Below the pieces are notes generated by a model that ran no database searches, was not told where the DNA came from, and saw only the letters and a list, made by a program, of their open reading frames with translations. From an uncultured Bacteroidota bacterium (GTDB taxonomy: Bacteria > Bacteroidota > Bacteroidia > B-17B0 > Aurantibacillaceae), in the NCBI GenBank assembly GCA_903834765.1, contig CAILKE010000050.1, positions 1 to 64,000 of the forward strand: a DNA stretch of 64,000 nucleotides, in the 5' to 3' direction. Of this stretch, positions 16,222 to 24,462 are shown piece by piece. The stretch's first letter is position 1; every line of letters begins with the position of its first letter. The position numbers and the translations under genes were made by a program.

Positions 16222-17013
16222 CTAGTTACTTATAGCTAAAGAATCGGCATAAATCCTGTAAAATTTATCATTTCGCCAATACACATTTTTAATCAACGTA
16301 TCAGAAAACTGTTTTTGAATCGTATTAAACGTTGAAGCCTGATACTCATTTAATGCTTTATCCTTAAAATAAAATACATTTTCATTAATGACGTTAAACT
16401 CCTTTAAATCCTTTATTGGTATAGTTTTATAAAAAGTTCCATATATATCAAACAACATAATTCCTTCTTTTGGACAATTCAAATATAAATACCCATTATG
16501 TTCAATCATAAAATTTGGGTTCATATCAATATCCAAAATACGTTTCAAATTACCTGTTTTCACTAGGGTTTTGGACTCACTATTAAATCTTACTAAACTA
16601 TTATTTTGTTTATCATACAACCAAAAACTGTTATTAGATGAATTGCAAATTAAACTAGTTTGCTCATAGCCAATGTTCTCAAGTGATATCATATTGCTTG
16701 TTGCAGTCAATTGATCATCAAGAAATAAAATTTGTTGAAAATCCTTATAATACACCAGTAATTTCAATGGATTAGAAACATCCACAAAATCTATTTTACC
16801 ATAACGTTTCACACTGAAAGATTTTTGTAAAATGCCAAGCGAATTATATTTAATTAGTTGCATAGCATTAATAACATATATATTTCCAAAACCATCAATT
16901 TTTACTGAGCAATTCTTCTCTGGAAAAGCAATGCTTATAGGCTTATCAGCTGTTTGAAATACAAACGAACAACATACCACAAATACAAATATGACAATTG
17001 ACTTAAACTTCAT
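16222..17013 (-). CDS. Secreted beta-propeller-like protein of unknown function
   Basis: A 263-residue protein with a signal peptide (SIVIFVFVVCCSFVFQTA). The mature part has repeated short motifs of the NHL/6-bladed propeller type: DGFGNIYVINAMQLIKYN, NNSFWLYDKQNNSLVRFN, NGYLYLNCPKEGIMLFD. This suggests a periplasmic or outer-membrane propeller, though I cannot name a family. It is convergent with the AAA+ gene, with the two stop codons only one base apart and no terminator. A near-consensus -7 box (TATCTTAG) lies upstream. Confidence 0.72.
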   Translation of the reverse strand: MKFKSIVIFVFVVCCSFVFQTADKPISIAFPEKNCSVKIDGFGNIYVINAMQLIKYNSLGILQKSFSVKRYGKIDFVDVSNPLKLLVYYKDFQQILFLDDQLTATSNMISLENIGYEQTSLICNSSNNSFWLYDKQNNSLVRFNSESKTLVKTGNLKRILDIDMNPNFMIEHNGYLYLNCPKEGIMLFDIYGTFYKTIPIKDLKEFNVINENVFYFKDKALNEYQASTFNTIQKQFSDTLIKNVYWRNDKFYRIYADSLAISN

Positions 17014-17085
17014 TTACAATTATGTTATGCTAAGATACAATAATTAAATTATGGTTAAGAATACAAATACTTAATGCAATAAATT

Positions 17086-18186
17086 CTATTTTTTTAAATA
17101 ATAAAATTCTGTAAGATAGATGTAGGGTTCAAATAAATGATGAACAAATACATTTTCTCCATTAAATTTAAACAATGAATCATACTGTGCATTTGGCTGA
17201 AGAATAATGGGAATTCCTGCTGGCGCAAAAGCATTACTGCTATTGACTTCAGGTGATTGATATTGTATTAATACTTTTTTTACATATTGATCAACGCGCT
17301 TGGTTAAGTATTTTCTGTATTTACGATTTGTTTTTCTAGCCGCTTTTTCTATGTCGTGAACAGCATGATTAACATACCACCGTAAAAACCTACTCTTAAC
17401 TCGTTTATTAAGCACCGCCTTACGATTTGTATATGGATTAACAGGATGCAGATCATTTATAGACTGAGTGCTAAAAGGAGTTTGAGGTACCCAATCACTC
17501 GAATTAACAATGCGATAAGCCCAACCATTTCGTGTGATAAAATCATAATCATAGGCATAAAACATATTACCAGGTTTAGGTGCAGCACAACTATATACTT
17601 TATAAGTAATGTCTTTGGGAATAACAGAATCGGGGGCATATTCTAAATAAGAGCGAATTAAATAAGCTAAGGCGGCGCCTTGACTGTGCCCAACAATAAT
17701 AAATTGCTTCACTCCTTTTTTATGATAGTCGTTAATTATTTTGGTGATTAGGGGAGCTAGATAGCAAGCGCCTATAGCCCATCCATGATGCACCAATGAT
17801 TTATCATCATTAGAAAATTTATAGTGAAAATTAGTGTTATCATTTAAATGCAAACTACCTGATGCTTTAATCATACCACTATATAAATTTTCTAGCCAGC
17901 TAGACCCATCAACTGTGTAGCGAATGCAAATAACACCAATGGAATCATCGCTAAGCCAAAAATCAAACTTATTATTTAATCCAACATTAGGTGAACGATA
18001 CACTCTTTTGTAATTAGTTGGTAGACTTTTAGGTGCATATTTACTTGTGTCTTGATGAGCCCATTCTAAATGCAATACATCTATAAACTCCTGAGCATCA
18101 AAGCCTGGTTTTAAAATTGCTTGTGAAAATGAAGAGAATGAGAAAAAGACAAAAAACAGAACAAAAAAATGTATAATGAATCGCAT
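17086..18186 (-). CDS. Secreted lipase, class 3 family (alpha/beta hydrolase)
   Basis: A 366-residue protein with a signal peptide ending near SFSQA (residue 23). The nucleophile elbow is IIVGHSQGAALAY (Ser168), the class 3 lipase GxSxG pentapeptide. The acid is probably Asp231 in VNSSDWVPQ, placed like the Asp-x-VP of fungal-type lipases, and SCAAPKPGN is the usual strand before it. The histidine is likely in the NHAVHDIEKAA or later region. It should hydrolyse acylglycerols or related esters outside the cytoplasm. It lies 16 nt downstream of ispE on the same strand, probably co-transcribed, with no functional link evident. Confidence 0.83.
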   Translation of the reverse strand: MRFIIHFFVLFFVFFSFSSFSQAILKPGFDAQEFIDVLHLEWAHQDTSKYAPKSLPTNYKRVYRSPNVGLNNKFDFWLSDDSIGVICIRYTVDGSSWLENLYSGMIKASGSLHLNDNTNFHYKFSNDDKSLVHHGWAIGACYLAPLITKIINDYHKKGVKQFIIVGHSQGAALAYLIRSYLEYAPDSVIPKDITYKVYSCAAPKPGNMFYAYDYDFITRNGWAYRIVNSSDWVPQTPFSTQSINDLHPVNPYTNRKAVLNKRVKSRFLRWYVNHAVHDIEKAARKTNRKYRKYLTKRVDQYVKKVLIQYQSPEVNSSNAFAPAGIPIILQPNAQYDSLFKFNGENVFVHHLFEPYIYLTEFYYLKK

Positions 18187-18202
18187 AGATTAATTTATAA
18201 AA

Positions 18203-19021
18203 TTATATCATTTTACCAATCCAATGAGGAAAGTTGGATAATCCATTAATAATAGGTTCACTATCAAATATACCAAATACCGCACTTCCACTGCCACTCA
18301 TGCAAGCATATAAAGCTCCGCAATTATATAAATCTTGTTTTGTTGTGGAAACGATTGGGTATTTATCAAAAATAGAAATCTCAAAATCATTTACTAAATT
18401 AGTCTTCCATGTTTCGATTGGTTGCTGAATCACCTCTAAAACAGAGTGTTTTGGATGTTTTGGCTTTACTAAACTGTAAGCGTCTTTTGTATTACTATGA
18501 ACGTTTGGGAAAATTAAAGCAATATAATATTTACTCAAATCTAATTCAATAGATTTAAAAATATCTCCTCTTTCATAGGCAAAAACAGGCTTATTATTTA
18601 TGAAAAAAGCACAATCACTGCCTAGCTTTTTAGCAACTTGTAATTTTTGATTTTCCGATAATTGTAGCTGAAACTGTTCATTTAATAAATTAATAAAAAA
18701 AGCAGCGTCAGAACTTCCGCCTCCGAGGCCTGCCCCCATCGGTAATACTTTATGCAAATACACATTAATTTGAGGAACTTTTTTAATTTCTTTAATAAAT
18801 GAGTATGCTTTGTATAATAAATTATCTTGTAACTCACCGTGAATTGGCAAACCACTTAACTGTAAATTAAATTCACTTGAAGAGCTCGTTGTTTCTATAA
18901 TTTCTAAGGCATCATTCCATCCCACAGGGTAAAAAATAGTTTCGATATTGTGAAAACCATCAGTGCGTTTTTCAGTAACATGTAATCCTAAATTTATTTT
19001 AGCGTTGGGGAAACAAATCAT
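18203..19021 (-). CDS. ispE: 4-diphosphocytidyl-2-C-methyl-D-erythritol kinase
   Basis: IspE phosphorylates 4-diphosphocytidyl-2-C-methylerythritol in the non-mevalonate isoprenoid pathway. The 272-residue protein starts MICFPNAKINLGLHV, where the conserved lysine of PNAKINLGL is the catalytic one. It has the GHMP ATP loop PMGAGLGGGSSDAAF and the C-terminal MSGSGSAVFG. The longest frame begins at a TTG at 19024; the ATG at 19021 is the better start because the conserved N-terminus follows at once. Neighbouring genes are unrelated to isoprenoids. Confidence 0.95.
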   Translation of the reverse strand: MICFPNAKINLGLHVTEKRTDGFHNIETIFYPVGWNDALEIIETTSSSSEFNLQLSGLPIHGELQDNLLYKAYSFIKEIKKVPQINVYLHKVLPMGAGLGGGSSDAAFFINLLNEQFQLQLSENQKLQVAKKLGSDCAFFINNKPVFAYERGDIFKSIELDLSKYYIALIFPNVHSNTKDAYSLVKPKHPKHSVLEVIQQPIETWKTNLVNDFEISIFDKYPIVSTTKQDLYNCGALYACMSGSGSAVFGIFDSEPIINGLSNFPHWIGKMI

Positions 19022-19082
19022 CAAACAAAACTATGCATTTTATTGAATACTTAAATTTCATTTTAAATTATTTTAACTCAAA

Positions 19083-19682
19083 TTAAAATCTATAACCCAA
19101 ACCAACTGTGTTTCCAGTAAAAGAGATGGTTGCGTTTTTCAAAAAAGGATCTAGGTGTTTTTTTCTGTTACGATTACTGATAAAGGTCATTGTTAAATCA
19201 AAAATAAATAATCCAGCTCCTTGAATAATAATCGCATTACCAAAACCTCTTGAGCGCTGCGCTTCATTGATATCCGTTTGATGCTTAGCTTGCTCTAAGT
19301 AGTAGGTTCCTCGCATAATATAAGCAAGGTCTAATGCCGCATTTGCTAAAAATAATTTCTCAACGTTGGTTTGTCTTTTTTGAACATCCCAAACAGTGCC
19401 AGTTGGCTTTGGTTTACCAAATAGACTGGGTAATGCTAAACTTAAATTTATAACGCCCCAAGCTCCATTCATAATATAAAATTGTTTATCCTCGTAGTTA
19501 TTAGTCAATGCATATCCTGCGATACTACCTGCAATGTTAGCACCAGCCCAAGATGAAAGTACAATCATACTTTGGTGTGTTTTTCGATTTCTACTATCGT
19601 CGAATTGCTTAAGAAGAGAGTCCTTTTGAGCAAAAGTAGATGTAAGTATAATGGCAAATAAAAATGATAATTTGAATTTCAT
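19083..19682 (-). CDS. Exported membrane-type protein of unknown function
   Basis: A 199-residue protein with a short signal peptide ending at TSTFAQ (residue 19). The remainder alternates hydrophobic segments (SSWAGANIAGSIAGYAL, MNGAWGVINLSLALPSLF, AIIIQGAGLFIFDLTMTFI) with charged loops (RNRKTHQ; NRNRKKH) and ends in GLGYRF, an aromatic end like outer-membrane proteins. It resembles an uncharacterised Bacteroidota family often annotated only with a DUF number. It has its own -7 box (19701-19708) and precedes ispE by 61 nt. Confidence 0.72.
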   Translation of the reverse strand: MKFKLSFLFAIILTSTFAQKDSLLKQFDDSRNRKTHQSMIVLSSWAGANIAGSIAGYALTNNYEDKQFYIMNGAWGVINLSLALPSLFGKPKPTGTVWDVQKRQTNVEKLFLANAALDLAYIMRGTYYLEQAKHQTDINEAQRSRGFGNAIIIQGAGLFIFDLTMTFISNRNRKKHLDPFLKNATISFTGNTVGLGYRF

Positions 19683-19700
19683 GAGTTAAAGTTTAAATAC

Positions 19701-19708
19701 CAAACATA
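19701..19708 (-). promoter_or_regulatory. -7 promoter box of the 19083-19682 gene
   Basis: Reads TATGTTTG on the minus strand, an exact TAnnTTTG match, 18 nt upstream of the ATG. Confidence 0.6.
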
Positions 19709-19712
19709 CATA

Positions 19713-19751
19713 AATAAAAAAGGTTCTCAAATTGAGAACCTTTTTTATTAT
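19713..19751 (-). terminator. Rho-independent terminator of the coiled-coil lipoprotein gene
   Basis: AAAAAAGGTTCTCAA and TTGAGAACCTTTTTT form a perfect stem with a T run on both strands; on the minus strand it lies 15 nt past the stop at 19766. Confidence 0.82.
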
Positions 19752-19765
19752 AAAAAGAAATCTAA

Positions 19766-20626
19766 TTATTCAATAATAATTACTAAGTATTTAGAGCTTG
19801 ACCAAAAGTCATCAGCGTTAGTAATTTCAATTTTTTCAACTGTTTTTTCGCCAACTAATTTATAAGAACTTGTTGGGTGATTAGTTACTAACTTAGCTTT
19901 TTTAGCGCCAATGTTAATTGAAGACGTATTAGATACATCAACTTTAGTGAAATAATCTTTATTGAAATTATCTTTCAATTTTGTTGTTTTACCAATACCA
20001 ATAAAACCACCTTCTTTTGTAAGAACGCCTTTTTCAATTAATTCTTTTTTAGTACCAAAGGCATAGAAAGCTGTATTTAATTTTTCTGTTTTTATGGAGC
20101 TTTCTTTTTCTACATTTTCTAAATTCATAACGATGTTACTTAACTCGATATTTTTAGCTTCTAACGACGCTTTTAAATCTCCAATTTCACCGTCTTTACT
20201 ATCAATTTGAGCTTGTAAACTTGCGATCATTTGTTCTAAACCAGAAATCTTAGATTTAGAATCTTTTAATTTAGCGCTTAACGAACCGATGCGGTTTTTA
20301 TTCTTTGCAAGTAAGTCATAAATTGCTTGAATATCTTCTTTTATAGATTCTTCTTTACTTTTTACATCTCCACTTTGATTATGACCTGAAACAATTTTTT
20401 CTTTTTCTTTTATAGCATTTAAATTATCTTGAATTTCATTAAATGCAGTTACAAATTCTTGCACAGCAGCCTCTTTTTCGGATAACTTACCTGATAATTC
20501 TCCATTTACACCAGATAAACTGTCTGCTAGTGGGTTTGCTTCTTTTTCTGCACTTCCGCAAGAAGTTGTAAATAAACTTGATACAGACAGAACGATTGCG
20601 GCTACTATAATTTTTATTGATTTCAT
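19766..20626 (-). CDS. Coiled-coil lipoprotein of unknown function
   Basis: A 286-residue lipoprotein: lipobox LFTTSC with Cys23. Residues about 45-185 are a long heptad-rich coiled coil (LSEKEAAVQEFVTAFNEIQ; SLSAKLKDSKSKISGLEQM; IASLQAQIDSKDGEIGDLK). The C-terminal 100 residues form a compact domain with GTKKELIEKGVLTKEGGFIGIGKTTKL. The pattern of coil followed by this small domain recurs in Bacteroidota lipoproteins with no assigned function. Anchored in the outer or inner membrane, it could act as a spacer or scaffold. It is monocistronic with a strong terminator; the 323-bp upstream gap is shared with the divergent pyrophosphatase gene. Confidence 0.8.
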   Translation of the reverse strand: MKSIKIIVAAIVLSVSSLFTTSCGSAEKEANPLADSLSGVNGELSGKLSEKEAAVQEFVTAFNEIQDNLNAIKEKEKIVSGHNQSGDVKSKEESIKEDIQAIYDLLAKNKNRIGSLSAKLKDSKSKISGLEQMIASLQAQIDSKDGEIGDLKASLEAKNIELSNIVMNLENVEKESSIKTEKLNTAFYAFGTKKELIEKGVLTKEGGFIGIGKTTKLKDNFNKDYFTKVDVSNTSSINIGAKKAKLVTNHPTSSYKLVGEKTVEKIEITNADDFWSSSKYLVIIIE

Positions 20627-20949
20627 GTTGTTTGTTATTTTACTTTATTTTTTTCAGATGGTAAATGTATGTAATAATCCAAATAGTAAGTTAAAGTAAC
20701 CTATAAATTCACATTTTTTAATAATTTCATTTTTTCAAAAAACACTTAAATTTTCAATTGCATAGTGATAAAGCTCATTATTTATAAAATCCTAAAAGCA
20801 AAATCTTGATTTAATAAATACTTATTTTAAGTATAATTTTTAAGATGTTATTTACCCTAAATATTTTAACTACTTACTAACCAGTAAACTAAATATTTTT
20901 ATATTAAAGATAATTCCTTATTTTTGCAACCCTTATTTAAAAACATAAT
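20627..20949. other. Divergent intergenic region, lipoprotein / pyrophosphatase
   Basis: A 323-bp AT-rich gap without a supported ORF. It contains the pyrophosphatase -7 box at 20919-20926 and a one-mismatch box (TACATTTA, minus, 20662-20669) for the lipoprotein gene. Confidence 0.55.
20919..20926 (+). promoter_or_regulatory. -7 promoter box of the pyrophosphatase gene
   Basis: TATTTTTG, exact TAnnTTTG match, 23 nt before the ATG. Confidence 0.6.
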
Positions 20950-23745
20950 ATGAACGAATCAGTAATTTATTTAGTACCTGCATTAGGAATTGTAGGATTA
21001 ATAGTAATGGCCATAAAATCTGCTTGGGTTAGTAAGCAAGATGCAGGCGATAAAAACATGCAAGAATTAGCTGGCTACATAGCAGATGGAGCAATGGCAT
21101 TCTTAAAAGCAGAGTGGAAAGTGTTAAGCATTTTTGTAGTATTTGCAGCAGCTTTATTAGCTTATTCAGGTACAATTCATGAAGTAAATGGCAAAGAAAT
21201 CCACTCTAGCTGGATTATTTGCATTGCTTTTATTATAGGTGCCGTTTTTTCAGCTACTGCTGGTTATATAGGTATGCGCGTAGCCACTAAAGCTAATGTT
21301 CGTACGACACAAGCGGCTCGTACAAGCTTAAAACAAGCCCTAAAAGTATCTTTTACAGGCGGTACTGTAATGGGACTAGGCGTTGCTGGTTTAGCAGTGC
21401 TTGGTTTAGGTGGTTTATTTATAGCATTCTTATCTTATTTTAATGACTTAGGAGAAAACACTGTAAAAACAGCAATCGAAGTATTAACCGGTTTCTCTTT
21501 AGGAGCTGAGTCTATCGCCTTATTTGCACGTGTTGGTGGTGGTATATATACCAAAGCTGCCGACGTTGGTGCTGATTTAGTTGGTAAAGTTGAAGCAGGT
21601 ATTCCTGAAGATGATGTTCGTAATCCAGCAACTATAGCTGATAACGTAGGAGATAATGTAGGAGACGTTGCTGGTATGGGTGCCGATTTATTTGGTTCTT
21701 ACGTGGCTACTATTCTTGCTACTATGGTATTAGGTCAAGAAATTAAAGTTGCTGATAATTTTGGTGGCATGTCTCCAATCTTATTGCCAATGGTAATTTG
21801 TGGCTTAGGCATTCTTTTCTCTATAGTTGGTACTTGGTTTGTTCGTATTAAAGATGAAAAATCGAATGTACAAACTGCTTTAAACATGGGTAATTGGTCA
21901 TCAATGATTCTTACCGTTATAGCCTCTTATTTTGTTGTAAATTGGATGTTACCTGCTGGCGACATTGAATTAAGAGGATTAGTATTTACAAAAACAGGTG
22001 TATTTGGTGCTATCTTAGTAGGTACAGCTGTAGGTGCTATCATGAGTATTGTAACCGAGTATTATACAGCAATGGGTAAAGGCCCTGTTAATTCAATTAT
22101 TCAACAATCATCTACAGGGCACGCTACTAATATTATTGGTGGTTTATCGGTTGGTATGAAATCTACTGTTATTCCTATTTTAACGTTAGCAGCCGGTATA
22201 GTAGGTTCTTATGTTTGCGCAGGATTATATGGTGTGGCTATAGCTGCTGCAGGTATGATGGCAACAACAGCAATGCAATTAGCTATTGATGCATTCGGAC
22301 CAATAGCTGATAATGCAGGTGGTATTGCAGAAATGAGTCAATTACCTCCTGAAGTTCGTGAGCGTACTGATAATTTAGATGCAGTTGGTAATACTACAGC
22401 AGCTACAGGAAAAGGATTCGCTATTGCTTCTGCTGCATTAACTTCATTAGCTTTATTTGCAGCCTTTGTTGGTGTTGCAGGCATTGATGCCATAAACATA
22501 TATAAAGCTCCGGTTCTTGCTGCATTATTTGTTGGCGGCATGATTCCTTTTATATTCTCAGCATTATGTATTCAAGCGGTTGGTAAAGCAGCAATGGACA
22601 TGGTACAAGAAGTTCGTCGTCAGTTTCGCGAAATTCCAGGCATTATGGAATATAAAGCAAAACCTGAATACGAAAAATGTGTAGCAATTTCAACCAAAGC
22701 TTCTATTCGCGAAATGATGTTGCCAGGTGCAATTGCATTACTTACTCCTCTTATTGTTGGGTTTGGTTTTAAAGGCATGTTTGCCGATGCGAGTTCTGCC
22801 GAAATGTTAGGAGGCTTATTAGCTGGTGTTACTGTATCAGGGGTATTAATGGGTATTTTCCAATCTAATGCTGGTGGTGCTTGGGATAACGCTAAAAAAT
22901 CTTTTGAAAAAGGTGTTATGATTAACGGTGAAATGTTCTATAAAAAATCTGAGCCACACAAAGCTTCTGTAACAGGAGATACAGTTGGAGATCCTTTTAA
23001 AGATACTTCAGGTCCGTCAATGAATATCTTAATTAAATTAATGTCAATTGTTTCTTTAGTAATTGCTCCATACATTGCTGTAGTTGGTGGTGGAGAAGAA
23101 ACTTGCTGCATAAAACAAGAAATCTTAAAATGCAACATTAACGGTAAAGAATATACTTGCACGAGCAAAGCACAATGCGATAGCATTATGACTGCTAACC
23201 AAAAAGATATTGCTGAGTTAAAAGGTTTATATAATGTTGATGGAGCGCATAGTTCATTAGGATTTAGCATTGAGCATACAATAGTTGATACTAAAGGTTC
23301 AATAACAATTGATAGTGGCTTTGTAAATATAGATGCAGCAACTGGATCAAAAGTATTTATTCAGTTAGATATGACTTCGTTGAATACTCAAAACAGTATG
23401 CGTGATGGACATTTAAAAGATAAAGAAAATTATTTTAATGTTGCTAAATTTAAAACAGCAACTTTTGAAGCAACTGAAATAGTTAAAAATACAGAGGCTG
23501 GTGAGTATGCTTACACAGCTAAAGGTAAATTAACGATTAAAGGAGTAGCTAAAGATGTAGATTTAATGTTCAACTATGCTGGTAAAAAAGAAGCAACTGA
23601 ATATGATGCTGCTGGTGGTGAAGTTAAAATTAGCGTTTCTGGATTTGAAGGAGAGTTTAATGTAGTTTGTAAAGACTATGGTATTGATATGGACGGAACT
23701 GCTGAAGTTGAATTTACAATTGAAGCTTCTCAAATTAAAAAATAA
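20950..23745 (+). CDS. hppA: Membrane-bound ion-pumping pyrophosphatase fused to a C-terminal YceI domain
   Basis: The 931-residue protein has two parts. Residues 1-710 are a complete membrane pyrophosphatase, which couples PPi hydrolysis to pumping of H+ or Na+. It has the substrate loop KAADVGADLVGKVEAGIPEDD (202-222), then DNVGDNVGDVAGMGADLF (231-248) and the C-terminal catalytic loop GGAWDNAKKSFEKG. GNTTAATGKG (480-489, Ala484) is the form of K+-dependent enzymes. At the position of the membrane glutamate in DLFESY of many relatives there is Gly249. Residues 711-757 are a linker with five cysteines (719, 720, 728, 737, 743). Residues 758-930 are a YceI-like lipocalin domain (YNVDGAHSSLGFSIEHTIV; GHLKDKENYFNVAKFKTATF). 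Both termini of these pumps face the periplasm, so the domain would be periplasmic. ATG start follows a -7 box. Confidence 0.95.
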   Translation: MNESVIYLVPALGIVGLIVMAIKSAWVSKQDAGDKNMQELAGYIADGAMAFLKAEWKVLSIFVVFAAALLAYSGTIHEVNGKEIHSSWIICIAFIIGAVFSATAGYIGMRVATKANVRTTQAARTSLKQALKVSFTGGTVMGLGVAGLAVLGLGGLFIAFLSYFNDLGENTVKTAIEVLTGFSLGAESIALFARVGGGIYTKAADVGADLVGKVEAGIPEDDVRNPATIADNVGDNVGDVAGMGADLFGSYVATILATMVLGQEIKVADNFGGMSPILLPMVICGLGILFSIVGTWFVRIKDEKSNVQTALNMGNWSSMILTVIASYFVVNWMLPAGDIELRGLVFTKTGVFGAILVGTAVGAIMSIVTEYYTAMGKGPVNSIIQQSSTGHATNIIGGLSVGMKSTVIPILTLAAGIVGSYVCAGLYGVAIAAAGMMATTAMQLAIDAFGPIADNAGGIAEMSQLPPEVRERTDNLDAVGNTTAATGKGFAIASAALTSLALFAAFVGVAGIDAINIYKAPVLAALFVGGMIPFIFSALCIQAVGKAAMDMVQEVRRQFREIPGIMEYKAKPEYEKCVAISTKASIREMMLPGAIALLTPLIVGFGFKGMFADASSAEMLGGLLAGVTVSGVLMGIFQSNAGGAWDNAKKSFEKGVMINGEMFYKKSEPHKASVTGDTVGDPFKDTSGPSMNILIKLMSIVSLVIAPYIAVVGGGEETCCIKQEILKCNINGKEYTCTSKAQCDSIMTANQKDIAELKGLYNVDGAHSSLGFSIEHTIVDTKGSITIDSGFVNIDAATGSKVFIQLDMTSLNTQNSMRDGHLKDKENYFNVAKFKTATFEATEIVKNTEAGEYAYTAKGKLTIKGVAKDVDLMFNYAGKKEATEYDAAGGEVKISVSGFEGEFNVVCKDYGIDMDGTAEVEFTIEASQIKK

Positions 23746-24066
23746 TTATCAAACTAAGTTAAGTTTAAGTCAACAAATATAGAAAGCCTGTTTGCGAAAG
23801 TAGACAGGCTTTTTTAATGATTTTAAATTTAAGAAATTCAACTTTCTATTTTTAATTTGTTTTGCCAAGTAAAATCGGCAAATTTACAGCATCTTATACT
23901 TATAATAATTTACTATTTTATGATTAAAATAGCGTAAGCAAATTATTTAACCGATCCTACACTTTAACAAGTAATGCGTTTATTTTTTGTATGTTTCAAT
24001 AATTATTTTAATTCTGATATAAAAAAGATTAACATAAATTAAAGTGGCGACTACGTAAAACACTAA
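23746..24066. other. Intergenic region after the pyrophosphatase gene
   Basis: A 321-bp gap. Apart from the terminator at 23783-23817 I see no gene or clear promoter; the rest is AT-rich with no perfect TAnnTTTG box close to the following frame. Confidence 0.5.
23783..23817 (+). terminator. Rho-independent terminator of hppA
   Basis: AAAGCCTGT and ACAGGCTTTTTT flank a 12-nt loop, 37 nt after the stop. Confidence 0.75.
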
Positions 24067-24462
24067 ATGAAAAAAATTTACATTATAATAACTATTACCA
24101 TTTTAAGGTTAAATATTACAGCCCAAGTAGATATGGGTATTGAAAATTGGGTTAATTCTTACAATTCATTTGGTGGTGCATTTCAAGACCCTCAGGGCTG
24201 GACAAGTTTTAATTATCTAATAAATGCTGGACCTTTCTCAATGGCAAAAACTGTTTTTGAAGAAACAACCGCGCCTTATTCAGGTTTTGCATCCGCAAAA
24301 ATTGTTACAGAAGTAGTACCTTCACTATCTCCTTTTCCTAACCCCTACCAAGGAAATCAGAATTATGATACAATTGGGATGTTGGCAATGGGTTCAATTG
24401 AACTAAGAATTTTAAAGATAAATTATATGTTAAAACTAAAATCGAATTTAATAATTCAATAA
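24067..24462 (+). pseudogene. Truncated secreted protein, N-terminal part only
   Basis: A 131-residue frame starting with a signal peptide (MKKIYIIITITILRLNITAQ). Residues 24-110 (MGIENWVNSY, DPQGWTSFNYL, TAPYSGFASAKIVTEVV, DTIGMLAMGSI) look like the N-terminal carbohydrate-binding-like part of Bacteroidota T9SS proteins that normally run to 280 residues or more. The last 20 residues (LRILKINYMLKLKSNLIIQ) no longer resemble it, and the frame overlaps the convergent E1 gene by 15 bp. No sorting domain is present. I read it as a decayed gene that has lost its 3' half; expression as a short secreted protein is possible. Confidence 0.6.

Noticed and set aside
22938-23270. 110-residue minus-strand frame across the pyrophosphatase-YceI junction
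   Set aside because: Considered as a possible separate gene at the fusion point, but it is antisense to a continuous open frame and has no promoter or family similarity.
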